This document shows positions 18,243 through 28,324 of a DNA stretch of 62,905 nt, piece after piece (the stretch's first letter is position 1; every line of letters starts with the position of its first letter). Origin of the DNA: Paenibacillus sp. 1001270B_150601_E10 (lineage in GTDB: Bacteria; Bacillota; Bacilli; Paenibacillales; Paenibacillaceae). The stretch spans positions 727,601 through 790,505 of the forward strand of contig NZ_JADMOL010000002.1 in NCBI RefSeq assembly GCF_015558675.1. The letters run 5' to 3'. The notes beneath the pieces are model-generated. The model worked only from the letters and a program-made list of their open reading frames with translations. It was not told where the DNA came from and made no database searches. The position numbers and the translations under genes were made by a program.

Positions 18243-21200
18243 ATGGAGGATCAAAGACAACGCTTTGAATTAATGATGAAACAAGTCGGGCTGCCTTCGG
18301 AGTTGATCAGCACCCATTTCCAGGATGGATGGATCCGTCAGGTAGAGACAAGCAGGTCGAATCGGGAATGGACGATCCATATCGGAAAGAAAAGTATCGT
18401 TCCTTCTGATGCCTATAGAACCTTCTGTTTAACGGTTCAGGATAAGCTGTCTCATATTGCAAAGATTCGCATCATCTTTCATTACGAAGATCATGTATCA
18501 GGCCAGGAAGTTGTGGAGGCCTATTGGCATTTGTTCGTGGAATGGGTGAAGCGCGAAGTCGCTTCCGTTAATGGTTGGCTGCACCGAGCAAAGGTTGAAG
18601 TCGAAAATGACCTTGTTACTCTGCTATTATCTGATGAGATGACTTTGAATCTTGCTAAGAAGAAGCAGATTGACGAATATTTGAAACGCTTCTATCAGAC
18701 TTACTTCTCTAGAGAACTTCGTGTGCAGATGAAAGTAGGCAATGTGGATCATGAAGCCGTCGAATCGTTCCAGGAGAAGCTGGCTGAAGAAGAAAGACTG
18801 GCAGTGGCACAGCTGATGGCAGATGCTGAGCGCGAAGCTGCTGAACAGGCAGCCATAGAAGCCGGCAATGCGCCAGAGAAGCTCCAATTTGGGTATGAGA
18901 TCAAGGATGATCCTTCTCCTATCATGAATATTCAAGAAGAAGAGAAGCGCATTACGGTACAGGGGACGGTATTCGGACTTGAAGTAAAAGAGCTCCGGAA
19001 CGGCAGTACACTCTATACTTTTAATGTCACAGACTTTTCGGACTCGATCATGATCAAGATGTTCGGCAAGAACAAGGATGATGTATTGAAGCTGAATCTC
19101 ATTTCCAATGGTAAATGGGTAAAGGCGCGCGGCCGTGTAGAGTACGATCGATTCATGATGACGCCAGAGTTGGTCATGATCGCTTCAGATATCCAAGAAG
19201 TGTCCGCTCCTCCTGAACGCCAAGATACAGCAGAGGAGAAGCGTGTCGAGTTTCATCTGCATACGACGATGAGCACAATGGACGCGGTTACGTCCGTTGA
19301 CCAATATATCAAGCAAGCAGCGAAGTGGGGCCACAAGGCGATTGCGATTACAGACCACGCAAACGTTCAGTGCTATCCAGAGGCAGGCAAAGCAGGCAAA
19401 AAGCACGGGGTAAAGATCATTTACGGCCTTGAAGCAAATGTGGTGAATGATGATATCGCGGTTGTATTGAACCCTGATTCTCGTTCGCTTAAAGAATCGA
19501 TCTACACCGTTTTCGATATCGAGACAACGGGTCTGTCCGTATCCAATAACAAAATCATTGAGCTTGCAGCAGTGAAGATGCAGGACGGTAAGGAAATTGA
19601 TCGTTACAGCTCTTTTGTGGATCCCCATGAACGGATTCCATACCATATTCAGCAGCTTACGAATATTACAGATGATATGGTTCAAGGAGCGCCTGAAGTG
19701 GACGAGGTGCTGAAGAAGTTCGTTGAATTTGCCGGAGACAGCGTGCTTGTCGCTCACAATGCGCGATTTGATGTAGGCTTTATCCAGCATAATCTGAAGC
19801 TGCTTAGTCTTCCAGAGATGACCAACCCAGTGCTTGATACGCTTGAGCTTGCGCGGCTTCTTCACCCGACAATGAAGAACCATCGACTGAATACACTAGC
19901 TTCTAAATATAAAGTTGCCCTAGAGAGCCATCACCGTGCGATTGATGATACGATTGCGTTAGCAGGCATTCTAATCGGCTTGCTTAACGATGCGTATCAG
20001 CTCAAAGGTCTTGAGGAACTGCATCGCTTAAATGACTATGTGGGTCAGAACTTGCTTAGTGCGAGACCGTTCCACTGCAATATTTATGCGCTTGATCCTG
20101 TAGGCAAGAAGAACTTGTACAAGCTCGTTTCCATTTCCCATACAGAGCATTTCCATCGAGTGGCAACCATCCCTCGAAGTAAGCTTGTCGACTACCGCAC
20201 AGGGCTTCTGGTCATGTCGGGCTGTGAGAAGGGTGAATTGTTCGAGACGGTACTGAACAAATCGCTTGAGGAAGCGGAGCGTGTCGCAGAATTCTATGAT
20301 GTGTTAGAAATTCAACCGATCACGATGTACTTGCATCTCCTTGAAAAAGGATTGGTTGGTTCTAAAGCTGATATTGAGGATGCGTTAAAGAAAATTGTTG
20401 CAATAGGTGACAAGTTCGGTAAACCAGTAGTAGCCACAGGCAATGTGCACTACTTGAATCCAAGGGACAAGATGTTCAGGGATATTACGATTCATGGGAT
20501 CACCGGCTTCAGTCCGCTTAAGGATATCCAGAAGCCAGACGCACATTTTAGAACAACGACAGAGATGCTGCAGGAATTCAGCTTCCTTGGCAAGGAAAAG
20601 GCTTATGAAGTGGTTGTGAAGAATACAAATGACCTTGCGGATCGCTTCGAGGAGATCGTGCTGTTCCCTGACAAGTTGTTTACGCCGATTATGGATGGTG
20701 CCGACGAGGAAATGAGGGAGACCTGCTACAATACCGCACGAGAGTTGTATGGCGATCCTATTCCAGAGATCGTGGTGAAGCGATTAGAAAAAGAGCTGGA
20801 GCCAATTATAAAATACGGATTCTCTGCGAACTATCTTATTTCGGAGCGCTTGGTTAAAAAGTCCAATGCCGATGGATACTTGGTTGGTTCGCGGGGATCA
20901 GTAGGTTCTTCTGTTGTAGCGACCTTCCTAGGCATCTCAGAGGTTAACCCGCTCCCTCCGCATTACTATTGTCCGAACAAAGAATGCAGGCATAGCGAGT
21001 GGTTTACAGACGGAAGCGTTCCGAGTGGATTTGACCTGCCGAACAAGAACTGTCCTAAGTGCGGCACAAAGATGAAGGGCGAAGGCCAGGATATTCCGTT
21101 TGAAACGTTCCTTGGCTTTAAAGGGGACAAGGTTCCGGATATTGACTTGAACTTCTCGGGTGAGTACCAGCCGGAAGCTCACAATTTTACGAAGGTCATG

Positions 21201-22559
21201 TTCGGTGAGAAAAGCGTATTCCGTGCAGGCACCATCGGTACGGTTGCAGAGAAGACCGCATTTGGCTTTGCGAAAAAGTACGAGGAAGATTACCAAAAGA
21301 AATGGCGCGGAGCAGAGCTTAATCGGCTCGCCGCTGGCTGTACGGGTGTCAAGCGGAGCACAGGTCAGCATCCGGGCGGTATCGTGGTCGTGCCTGATTA
21401 TATCGAGGTTGAAGATATAACGCCTGTGCAGTATCCTGCAGACGATACATCTGCAGAGTGGAAAACAACTCACTTTGATTACCATGCCTTCGATGCGAAT
21501 CTGTTGAAGCTTGATATTCTGGGCCACGATGATCCGACGATGATGCGGATGCTTCAGGACCTTACGGGTGTGGACCCAACGTCGATTCCGATGAATGATC
21601 CGAATGTGATGAGTCTGTTCAATTCCACTACTCCGCTTAAGGTTACGCCGGAACAAATCCGTACACCGGTTGGAACGTACGGCATTCCGGAGATGGGAAC
21701 CCGCTTCGTTCGCCAGATGCTGGTAGAAGCTCAGCCTTCGACCTTTGCCGACTTGCTTCAGATCTCCGGGTTGTCTCATGGTACTGGAGTATGGCTCGGC
21801 AATGCGCAGGATTTGATTAAAAACGGCGTATGTACAATCAAAACCGTTATCGGTTGTCGTGACGAGATCATGCTTTATTTGATCTACAAAGCGGGAATGG
21901 AAGCTGGACTCGCCTTTAAGATCACAGAAAGTGTTCGTAAAGGGAAGGGGCTCTCCCAAGAATGGATCGACGAGATGAAGAACTGCAATGTACCGCAGTG
22001 GTATATTGATTCCTGCTTGAAGATCCAGTACATGTTCCCGAAAGCCCATGCGGCTGCTTATGTCATCTCTGCGGTTCGCACCGCTTATTACAAGATTTAT
22101 CATCCGATCGAGTTCTACGCAACCTACTTTACCGTACGCGCAGAGGACTTTGATATCGAGTTGTGCTGCCAAGGATACGATGCTATCGGCAAGAAGATCG
22201 ATGAGATTGAGGCAAAGGGCTTCCAAGCAACGACAAAGGAAAAGAATATGATTGCGATTCTTGAGATGGCGCTTGAAATGACCGCGCGTGGCTTCAGCTT
22301 CAAGACGATTGAACTGTATCGTTCAGAAGCAAGCAGCTTCCTTGTGGATGGAGATTCCTTGATTCCGCCATTCTCCGCTGTCCAGGGGATAGGGGAGAAT
22401 GCGGCGAAGAATATTGCAGCTGCAAGAGAAGATGGAGAGTATTTATCTATTGAAGATTTCCAAAAGCGCTCAAAAGCATCGAAAACGATTGTAGAGCTGC
22501 TTACTCAGATGGGATGCTTCCGCGGATTGCCTGAATCGAACCAGCTCTCTCTTTTCTAA
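18243..22559 (+). CDS. polC: DNA polymerase III alpha subunit, Gram-positive PolC type
   Basis: Replicative polymerase with built-in proofreading. 1438 residues, as in B. subtilis. Order: N-terminal region, OB fold (about 235-320), PHP domain (EFHLHTTMS, ITDHANV) split by a DnaQ-type 3'-5' exonuclease (TVFDIETTGLS, with VAHNARFDVGF), then the polymerase core with the PDIDLNFSGEYQ aspartates, and a zinc motif (CPNKECRH, NCPKCGTKM). The ATG at 18243 is the only in-frame start near GAGGAGGG, with a spacing of 12 nt. Confidence 0.98.
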   Translation: MEDQRQRFELMMKQVGLPSELISTHFQDGWIRQVETSRSNREWTIHIGKKSIVPSDAYRTFCLTVQDKLSHIAKIRIIFHYEDHVSGQEVVEAYWHLFVEWVKREVASVNGWLHRAKVEVENDLVTLLLSDEMTLNLAKKKQIDEYLKRFYQTYFSRELRVQMKVGNVDHEAVESFQEKLAEEERLAVAQLMADAEREAAEQAAIEAGNAPEKLQFGYEIKDDPSPIMNIQEEEKRITVQGTVFGLEVKELRNGSTLYTFNVTDFSDSIMIKMFGKNKDDVLKLNLISNGKWVKARGRVEYDRFMMTPELVMIASDIQEVSAPPERQDTAEEKRVEFHLHTTMSTMDAVTSVDQYIKQAAKWGHKAIAITDHANVQCYPEAGKAGKKHGVKIIYGLEANVVNDDIAVVLNPDSRSLKESIYTVFDIETTGLSVSNNKIIELAAVKMQDGKEIDRYSSFVDPHERIPYHIQQLTNITDDMVQGAPEVDEVLKKFVEFAGDSVLVAHNARFDVGFIQHNLKLLSLPEMTNPVLDTLELARLLHPTMKNHRLNTLASKYKVALESHHRAIDDTIALAGILIGLLNDAYQLKGLEELHRLNDYVGQNLLSARPFHCNIYALDPVGKKNLYKLVSISHTEHFHRVATIPRSKLVDYRTGLLVMSGCEKGELFETVLNKSLEEAERVAEFYDVLEIQPITMYLHLLEKGLVGSKADIEDALKKIVAIGDKFGKPVVATGNVHYLNPRDKMFRDITIHGITGFSPLKDIQKPDAHFRTTTEMLQEFSFLGKEKAYEVVVKNTNDLADRFEEIVLFPDKLFTPIMDGADEEMRETCYNTARELYGDPIPEIVVKRLEKELEPIIKYGFSANYLISERLVKKSNADGYLVGSRGSVGSSVVATFLGISEVNPLPPHYYCPNKECRHSEWFTDGSVPSGFDLPNKNCPKCGTKMKGEGQDIPFETFLGFKGDKVPDIDLNFSGEYQPEAHNFTKVMFGEKSVFRAGTIGTVAEKTAFGFAKKYEEDYQKKWRGAELNRLAAGCTGVKRSTGQHPGGIVVVPDYIEVEDITPVQYPADDTSAEWKTTHFDYHAFDANLLKLDILGHDDPTMMRMLQDLTGVDPTSIPMNDPNVMSLFNSTTPLKVTPEQIRTPVGTYGIPEMGTRFVRQMLVEAQPSTFADLLQISGLSHGTGVWLGNAQDLIKNGVCTIKTVIGCRDEIMLYLIYKAGMEAGLAFKITESVRKGKGLSQEWIDEMKNCNVPQWYIDSCLKIQYMFPKAHAAAYVISAVRTAYYKIYHPIEFYATYFTVRAEDFDIELCCQGYDAIGKKIDEIEAKGFQATTKEKNMIAILEMALEMTARGFSFKTIELYRSEASSFLVDGDSLIPPFSAVQGIGENAAKNIAAAREDGEYLSIEDFQKRSKASKTIVELLTQMGCFRGLPESNQLSLF

Positions 22560-22598
22560 CACGTGGTCTAACGCCGTTTTAGTGTTAAGGTGACGCCC

Positions 22599-22628
22599 TT
22601 GCCATTTGTCAACTGGCTATGCTATAAT
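22599..22628 (+). promoter_or_regulatory. Sigma-A promoter of the rimP-nusA-infB operon, extended -10
   Basis: TTGCCA (22599-22604), 18-nt spacer, TATAAT (22623-22628) preceded by TGC, an extended -10. It lies 143 nt ahead of rimP. Confidence 0.75.
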
Positions 22629-22659
22629 TTTATGGTAATCATGTGGATACATCCGTTGC

Positions 22660-22685
22660 GAAAGAGTGGGGAAACCCACTCTTTC
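22660..22685 (+). promoter_or_regulatory. GNRA-capped hairpin in the rimP leader
   Basis: Perfect 11-bp stem GAAAGAGTGGG / CCCACTCTTTC closed by a GAAA tetraloop, in the untranslated leader about 25-30 nt after the inferred transcription start. No U tract follows, so it is not a terminator. Its perfect stem and stable loop suggest a functional RNA element in the leader of the nusA operon. Confidence 0.6.
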
Positions 22686-22770
22686 ATGTTTGCATCCGAC
22701 TTATTGGGGCAGCATCGTCACGGATTACAACATATTTCAATTGAATTGTGCACTTTGGGAGGTACCCTGT

Positions 22771-23232
22771 TTGACAACAGCTAACATTAAGACACTTGTT
22801 GAAGAGATGGTCACGCCTTATCTGGAAGAACAGCAGTTTGAATTGGTAGACATTGAGTATGTCAAGGAAGGCAGCAGCTGGTTTTTGCGTGTGTTTGTGG
22901 ACAAGGATGGCGGAATCGATATTGAAGATTGCGGCCGTGTCAGCGAATATTTGAGCCAGAAGCTTGATGAGAATGATCCGATTCCCGATGCGTATTTCCT
23001 TGAGGTCTCCTCTCCAGGGGCTGAACGTCCACTGAAGAAAGAAAAAGACTTTGTAAAAGCGATTGGCAAGCATGTGTATATCACTACATATGAACCTATC
23101 GATGGCAGCAAGGAATTCGAAGGTACACTAGAGGCTTACGACGGCGATACGCTAACGGTCACCGTGAACAAGAAGAAGCACGTTCTTCCTTTCAATAAGG
23201 TAGCAAGTGCTCGTCTTGCGATTTTGTTCTAA
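22771..23232 (+). CDS. rimP: Ribosome maturation factor RimP
   Basis: 30S subunit assembly factor. The TTG at 22771 follows GGGAGGT by 7 nt and gives 153 residues starting [14 protein letters not shown], in step with the family start; the in-frame open region further upstream would run through the leader hairpin. Family motifs [25 protein letters not shown], and [14 protein letters not shown] are clear. First gene of the nusA-infB operon. Confidence 0.95.
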   Translation: MTTANIKTLVEEMVTPYLEEQQFELVDIEYVKEGSSWFLRVFVDKDGGIDIEDCGRVSEYLSQKLDENDPIPDAYFLEVSSPGAERPLKKEKDFVKAIGKHVYITTYEPIDGSKEFEGTLEAYDGDTLTVTVNKKKHVLPFNKVASARLAILF

Positions 23233-23242
23233 AGCTTTGTTT

Positions 23243-23423
23243 CTATAATCGCGAGCGAATTTCATTTCGCTTAGGAACGAAGAGGGCAGATAGTCCTGAA
23301 GAAGCGAGGGCGTTCGCCTTGTTTGAACTTTTCACGACAGGTGGAATCAACAAGGCAGAACTACAGCATCGAAGGATTTTCTGCCTTTGACGTAGAGCGG
23401 GGCCATTTGCTATGCGATTATAG
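23243..23423. repeat. Palindromic MITE-like element or structured RNA between rimP and nusA
   Basis: 181 bp bounded by perfect 10-bp inverted ends, CTATAATCGC (23243-23252) and GCGATTATAG (23414-23423). The two ends continue to resemble each other inward for about 35 bp with mismatches. Internal hairpins include AAGGCAGAA (23352-23360) with TTCTGCCTT (23379-23387), and GCGAA with TTCGC near 23254-23270. AGCTT flanks both sides (23233-23237, 23426-23430) but may be chance. B. subtilis has only a short rimP-nusA gap, so this looks like an insertion. No ORF inside. Confidence 0.5.
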
Positions 23424-23510
23424 CGAGCTTGATACAAGCACAATTTCATTAAAAGCACAGGTGCTAGTAATGAAGCCGCCATAAGCGGCTGAAAGGGGGA
23501 GCTTATCAAA

Positions 23511-24623
23511 ATGAGTATTGATTTTATTGAAGCACTGTCTGAAATCGAAAGAGAAAAAGGGATCAGCAAAGAAGTGCTTATCGACGCCATCGAAGCTGCG
23601 TTGATCTCCAGTTATAAGCGCAATTTTAACGCCGCACAGAACGTGCGTGTCGATATTAACCGTTCTACAGGCGTAATTAAAGTGTTCGCCCGCAAAACGA
23701 TCGTTGATGAAGTGATGGATCCAAGACATGAGATCTCGCTGCATGCTTCACGCGAACACAATCCGAACTACATGATCAACGATATCTGCGATATCGAAGT
23801 TACCCCTCGCGAGTTTGGCCGCATTGCAGCGCAAACGGCAAAGCAGGTCGTAACTCAGCGCATCCGTGAAGCAGAGCGTGGATTGATCTACGATGCGTTC
23901 ATTGATAAGGCGGAGGATATCGTTACGGGTATTGTACAGCGTCAAGATACACGCAACGTCTTTATTGACTTGGGCAAAGTAGAGGCGGTTCTCCCTCTTA
24001 ACGAAATGATGCCGAATGAAAAATTCAAGCACGGCGACCGTGTGAAGGCATACATTACGAAGGTGGAAAACACGACTAAAGGTCCTCAAATTATTTTGTC
24101 CCGCACACATCCAGGCCTCTTGAAGCGCCTGTTTGAGCTTGAAGTGCCTGAGATCTTTGATGGCGTCGTGGAGATTAAGTCTGTCGCTCGCGAAGCGGGA
24201 CAACGCTCTAAGATTGCCGTGTATTCCCGCAATCCAGAAGTAGATCCAGTTGGATCTTGCGTAGGTCCTAAGGGACTTCGTGTTCAGACAATCGTAAATG
24301 AGCTTCGCGGGGAAAAAATTGATATCGTTCGCTGGTCGGAGGACGTTGAGGAGTATGTAGCAAATGCGCTCAGCCCGTCCAAAGTCGTTCAAGTGGACGT
24401 TCATGAAGAAGAGAAGATGGCCCGTGTCATCGTACCGGATTATCAATTATCGCTTGCAATCGGTATTAAAGGACAAAATGCACGTCTTGCTGCTAAGCTT
24501 ACGGGATGGAAGATCGATATTAAGAGCGAATCCCAGGCTTATGATGGCGAAGTAGGTGCTCCTGCAGGAGATGCTAGCGACGCTGTACCAGAACTTGATA
24601 CCGTTGATGAGTATTTGGATTGA
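23511..24623 (+). CDS. nusA: Transcription termination/antitermination factor NusA
   Basis: RNA polymerase-associated factor that affects pausing, termination and antitermination. 370 residues. N-terminal polymerase-binding domain, S1 domain (about 135-200, GIVQRQDTRNVFIDLG), and two KH domains (DPVGSCVGPKGLRVQTIV; SLAIGIKGQNARLAAKLT). It lacks the C-terminal acidic repeats of E. coli NusA, as expected for Bacillales. The start follows AAGGGGGAGC and a short AGCCGC/GCGGCT hairpin at 23473-23489. Confidence 0.97.
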   Translation: MSIDFIEALSEIEREKGISKEVLIDAIEAALISSYKRNFNAAQNVRVDINRSTGVIKVFARKTIVDEVMDPRHEISLHASREHNPNYMINDICDIEVTPREFGRIAAQTAKQVVTQRIREAERGLIYDAFIDKAEDIVTGIVQRQDTRNVFIDLGKVEAVLPLNEMMPNEKFKHGDRVKAYITKVENTTKGPQIILSRTHPGLLKRLFELEVPEIFDGVVEIKSVAREAGQRSKIAVYSRNPEVDPVGSCVGPKGLRVQTIVNELRGEKIDIVRWSEDVEEYVANALSPSKVVQVDVHEEEKMARVIVPDYQLSLAIGIKGQNARLAAKLTGWKIDIKSESQAYDGEVGAPAGDASDAVPELDTVDEYLD

Positions 24624-24692
24624 TTCGAATCCTGCCGTAGGCTGCGGTTTTTCTCTTCAGCATAGAAGGATAATCGTAAGGGGGTAGGTTCA

Positions 24693-25007
24693 ATGCGAAC
24701 AAGAAAAGTACCACTTCGAAAATGTGTAGCTTGCCAACAAATGATGCCAAAAAAAGAACTCATTCGAGTGGTCAAAACACCTCAGGATGAAGTGCTTATT
24801 GATTTGACAGGCAAGAAGTCGGGGCGAGGCGCTTATCTGTGCGGTAAGCTGTCTTGCTTTAAGCTGGCACATAAATCAAAGGCTCTAGACCGTGCACTGA
24901 AGCATCCGGTGCATTCCGATATATACGAACAGTTGGCGCAAGACTTCATTCGTGTTGAAGATGAGTTCCTTGCGATGAAGGAGCAGGCTCATGATGAAGA
25001 CGAATAA
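24693..25007 (+). CDS. rnpM: YlxR/RnpM family RNA-binding protein (DUF448)
   Basis: Small basic protein of the YlxR family, recently named RnpM in B. subtilis for its modulation of RNase P. 104 residues. Signature: RKCVACQQMMPKKELIRVV, with the Cys pair, then GRGAYLCGKLSC. ATG after AAGGGGGT. It overlaps ylxQ by 17 nt. The last ~20 residues are acidic. Confidence 0.93.
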   Translation: MRTRKVPLRKCVACQQMMPKKELIRVVKTPQDEVLIDLTGKKSGRGAYLCGKLSCFKLAHKSKALDRALKHPVHSDIYEQLAQDFIRVEDEFLAMKEQAHDEDE

Positions 25008-25323
25008 GGTGCTATCCCAATTGGGGCTCGCACAACGTGCAGGAAAGCTTGTAACGGGAGATGAGATCGTACTGAAGGCGATCCGTAGTCAACAGACACA
25101 GTTGGTGTTCGTTGCAAGCGATGCGTCAGAGAATACGAAGAAGAAATTCCGTGATAAATGCAAGACCTACGGTGTTCCACTCGCGATTGGGTTTACAAGA
25201 GATGAGTTGGGTGAAAGTCTTGGCAAGCTTGACCGTGTCATTGTCGGTGTGACAGACAGCGGCTTTGCGCAATTAATGAAGAACGGGCTTATGACTATGT
25301 CGGAGGTGGAGTATATTGAGTAA
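24991..25323 (+). CDS. ylxQ: L7Ae-family K-turn RNA-binding protein YlxQ
   Basis: Ribosomal L7Ae/L30e-like fold that binds kink-turn RNA. 110 residues: [31 protein letters not shown], and GRTDGLG-like segments replaced by the usual YlxQ sequence [15 protein letters not shown]. Start at ATG 24991 (7 nt after AAGGAG) or the next codon, 24994. Overlaps rnpM upstream and infB downstream, the standard nusA operon arrangement. Confidence 0.92.
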   Translation: MMKTNKVLSQLGLAQRAGKLVTGDEIVLKAIRSQQTQLVFVASDASENTKKKFRDKCKTYGVPLAIGFTRDELGESLGKLDRVIVGVTDSGFAQLMKNGLMTMSEVEYIE

Positions 25324-27931
25324 ACAAGAGAACAGTAAGGACAAATTAAGAGTATACGAGTACGCGAAGTCTAACAATATGAGCAGTAAAGAAATCATAA
25401 CGATTCTGAAGCGTCTAGATTATCCCGTGAACAACCATATGAGCGTAATGGAGAACGATGCAGTGGCAAAAGTAGAACAGTATTTTAAAGATGTTAAAGC
25501 AAACGCGCAAACGAAGCGCGATTCCAAACCGCAGGCACAAGTAAGCCAAGCGACTCAACAATCGACAGAGCCTCCGAAGCGCCAAGAGCGCTCGGAGCAT
25601 AGACCACGTCAAGATGAGCGTGGACCACGTCCAGAAGGACGCGACAGACAGCATGGACACCAAGGTGGACCACGCGGTGGTCAAAGCGGTCAAGGCGGCC
25701 AAGGCGGCCAAGGCGGCAACCGCCAAGGTGGCGATCGTCCGTACCGTCAGAACCGTCCTGGTCAAGGTCAAGGTGGCCAAGGAAGTGGAGGTAATCGCCA
25801 AGGCGGCGATCGTCCATCCCGTCCTCAGCACCAAGGCGGACGCCCTCAGGGTCAAGGTCAAGGACAAGGCAGACCGCATGGTCAAGGCGGCTCACAAGGC
25901 AACCGTGGCGGCGCAGGCGCAGCTTCCCAGTCGGCTGCTCGCCCAGCAATGGAGAAGCAGCAGCCAGCTCGCTTGAACAACGGCGTAGATCGTCCATCCA
26001 AATACAGCGACAATGACAAGTCAGGTGCAAAAGGCGGCAACCGTGGCCGTAATAATGCTGGCAAGCCAAATAATCGCTTTGATGACAACCGTGGCAACAA
26101 CCGCGGTCCGCGCAACAAAGGCAGAAACAACAGAAACAACCACCGTCAAGTAGAGGTGCGTGAAAAGATTGATAACACGCCGAAGAAGATCATCGTTCGT
26201 GGTGAAATGACGGTTGGAGATCTTGCGAAGCTCCTTCATAAAGATGCTTCTGAAGTGATCAAAAAGCTCTTCATGATGGGACTTATGGTTACCATTAACC
26301 AAGAAGTTGACCTCGATACGATTCAGCTGATTGCTGACGAGTACAAGGTTGAGGTTGAATTGAAGCTTCCTGTTCAGGAAGATCCATTTGAAGAAGAAGT
26401 GGAACCAGAAGTGGAAGAGAATCTGGTTGAACGTCCACCAGTTGTAACGATCATGGGTCACGTTGACCATGGTAAAACAACGTTGCTTGACTCCATCCGC
26501 AAGACGAACGTAACAAGCGGAGAGGCTGGCGGTATCACGCAGCATATCGGTGCGTACCAAGTTGAGATCAACAACAAGAAGATCACATTCTTGGATACAC
26601 CAGGCCACGAAGCGTTCACCTTGATGCGTGCTCGCGGTGCTCAAGTTACGGACATTACCATTATCGTCGTTGCAGCAGATGACGGTGTAATGCCGCAGAC
26701 CGTTGAGGCAATCAGCCATGCGAAAGCCGCAGGCGTACCGATTATCGTTGCTGTCAATAAGATCGATAAACCTGAAGCAGATCCAGATCGCGTGAAGCAA
26801 GAACTGACGAACTATGAGCTTGTTCCTGAAGAGTGGGGCGGAGACACGATCTTCGTTAACGTTTCAGCGAAGCAGCGCATGGGACTTGAAGATCTGCTCG
26901 AAATGATCCTGCTTGTAGCAGAGGTACAAGAATTCAAAGCAAATCCAGATAAATTGGCTCGAGGTACTGTAATCGAGGCAGAGCTTGATAAAGGTCGTGG
27001 ACCTGTTGCACGTATTTTGGTTCAATCGGGTACACTAAAAGTCGGTGATCCATTGGTTGCAGGTACATCGTTCGGTCGTGTCCGCGCGATGGTAAATGAC
27101 CGTGGCCGCCGCTTGAAGGAAGCAGGCCCATCTACACCAGTAGAGATTACAGGTTTGACTGAGGTGCCTCAGGCTGGGGATCCGTTTATCGTATTCGAAG
27201 ATGAGCGTAAAGCACGTTCGATCTCCGAAAAACGCTCTACAACGCTTCGTCAAAGCCAGCTTGGCGCCAATGCGCGCGTTACGCTTGATGATTTGTTCAA
27301 GCACATCAAAGAGGGCGAAATCAAAGAGCTTAATGTGATTATCAAGGCTGACGTTCAAGGTTCCGTAGAGGCTCTTAGAGGTTCCCTTGAGAAGATCGAA
27401 GTTGAAGGCGTACGCGTAAAAGTGATTCACTCAGGCGCAGGTGCGATTACGGAATCCGATATTATCCTAGCTACAGCGTCCAATGCGATCGTAATCGGCT
27501 TTAACGTTCGCCCAGATGCGCAAGCGAAGCTTACGGCAGATCAAGAGCAAGTTGACGTTCGTCTGCACCGTGTAATTTACACGATCGTAGAAGAGATCGA
27601 ACAAGCGATGAAAGGTATGCTTGATCCAGAGTATAAAGAAGTGGTTCAAGGTCATGCCGAAGTTCGTGATACGTTCAAGATCAGCAAAGTGGGTACGATT
27701 GCTGGCTGTATGGTCACTTCTGGCAAGATTACACGCAATTCGGATGCGCGCGTAATTCGCGACGGCATTGTCATCTTCGAAGGCAAACTCGATTCCTTGA
27801 AACGCTTCAAGGACGATGCAAAAGAAGTTGCGCAAGGCTACGAGTGCGGTATCATGCTGGATAAATTCAATGATTTGAAAGAAGGCGACATTATCGAATC
27901 GTTCACCATGGAAGCTATAGAACGTAAGTAA
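25316..27931 (+). CDS. infB: Translation initiation factor IF-2
   Basis: GTPase that delivers initiator tRNA to the ribosome. TTG start after GGAGGTGGA. 871 residues. N-terminal IF2N domain ([19 protein letters not shown]), then a Gly/Gln/Arg-rich low-complexity region (about 70-280) with three tandem 9-bp CAAGGCGGC units (25691-25717) and a duplicated [10 protein letters not shown] block, a second IF2N, and the G domain: GHVDHGKTT (G1), DTPGHE (G3), NKIDKPEAD (G4). Domains II-IV and the fMet-tRNA-binding C2 domain follow. Overlaps ylxQ by 8 nt. Confidence 0.98.
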   Translation: MSKQENSKDKLRVYEYAKSNNMSSKEIITILKRLDYPVNNHMSVMENDAVAKVEQYFKDVKANAQTKRDSKPQAQVSQATQQSTEPPKRQERSEHRPRQDERGPRPEGRDRQHGHQGGPRGGQSGQGGQGGQGGNRQGGDRPYRQNRPGQGQGGQGSGGNRQGGDRPSRPQHQGGRPQGQGQGQGRPHGQGGSQGNRGGAGAASQSAARPAMEKQQPARLNNGVDRPSKYSDNDKSGAKGGNRGRNNAGKPNNRFDDNRGNNRGPRNKGRNNRNNHRQVEVREKIDNTPKKIIVRGEMTVGDLAKLLHKDASEVIKKLFMMGLMVTINQEVDLDTIQLIADEYKVEVELKLPVQEDPFEEEVEPEVEENLVERPPVVTIMGHVDHGKTTLLDSIRKTNVTSGEAGGITQHIGAYQVEINNKKITFLDTPGHEAFTLMRARGAQVTDITIIVVAADDGVMPQTVEAISHAKAAGVPIIVAVNKIDKPEADPDRVKQELTNYELVPEEWGGDTIFVNVSAKQRMGLEDLLEMILLVAEVQEFKANPDKLARGTVIEAELDKGRGPVARILVQSGTLKVGDPLVAGTSFGRVRAMVNDRGRRLKEAGPSTPVEITGLTEVPQAGDPFIVFEDERKARSISEKRSTTLRQSQLGANARVTLDDLFKHIKEGEIKELNVIIKADVQGSVEALRGSLEKIEVEGVRVKVIHSGAGAITESDIILATASNAIVIGFNVRPDAQAKLTADQEQVDVRLHRVIYTIVEEIEQAMKGMLDPEYKEVVQGHAEVRDTFKISKVGTIAGCMVTSGKITRNSDARVIRDGIVIFEGKLDSLKRFKDDAKEVAQGYECGIMLDKFNDLKEGDIIESFTMEAIERK

Positions 27932-27961
27932 TTCGCCGGACAGAAAATGAGGTGATTTTCC

Positions 27962-28324
27962 ATGGCCAAGATTCGTTCAGGTCGAGTGGGTGAGCAGATT
28001 AAGAAGGAGCTTAGTCAGCTTATTCAAATGGAATTAAAAGATCCGAGAATTGGTTTTCTTACCGTAACGGGGGTTGAGGTAACCAATGATCTATCTCTTG
28101 CTCGCGTATACTTGAGTGTGCTCGGGGATGCGGAAGCAAAAGAAAATTCTCTTAAAGCATTAGACAAGGCAAATGGATTCTTGCGGTCTGAGCTTGGCAA
28201 GCGCATGAGACTTCGCCACGTTCCAGAGCTTAACTTCAAGATCGATGAGTCGATTGCTTATGGCAGCCGTATTGAAAAGCTGCTAAGCGATATTCATGAT
28301 GGGAAGGATAATGATCATGCTTAA
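27962..28324 (+). CDS. rbfA: 30S ribosome-binding factor RbfA
   Basis: Assists 16S rRNA 5' maturation and cold adaptation. 120 residues, single KH-like domain: [22 protein letters not shown] and [14 protein letters not shown], ending in the [14 protein letters not shown] motif. ATG 27962 after GAGGTGATT. Overlaps nrnA by 8 nt. Confidence 0.96.
   Translation: MAKIRSGRVGEQIKKELSQLIQMELKDPRIGFLTVTGVEVTNDLSLARVYLSVLGDAEAKENSLKALDKANGFLRSELGKRMRLRHVPELNFKIDESIAYGSRIEKLLSDIHDGKDNDHA

Noticed and set aside
20937..22226. 429-codon open frame on the minus strand
   Set aside because: Lies wholly inside polC, has no ribosome site and encodes a Cys/His/Arg-rich sequence typical of an antisense shadow.
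18243..22559. Intein or insertion in polC
   Set aside because: The protein is of normal PolC length and all domains are continuous.
23748..24446. 232-codon minus-strand frame over nusA
   Set aside because: Antisense shadow; composition unlike real proteins and no neighbours on that strand.
25680..25900. Mobile repeat or recombination hotspot in infB
   Set aside because: Repeats are in frame and code for a low-complexity linker common in IF-2 proteins.
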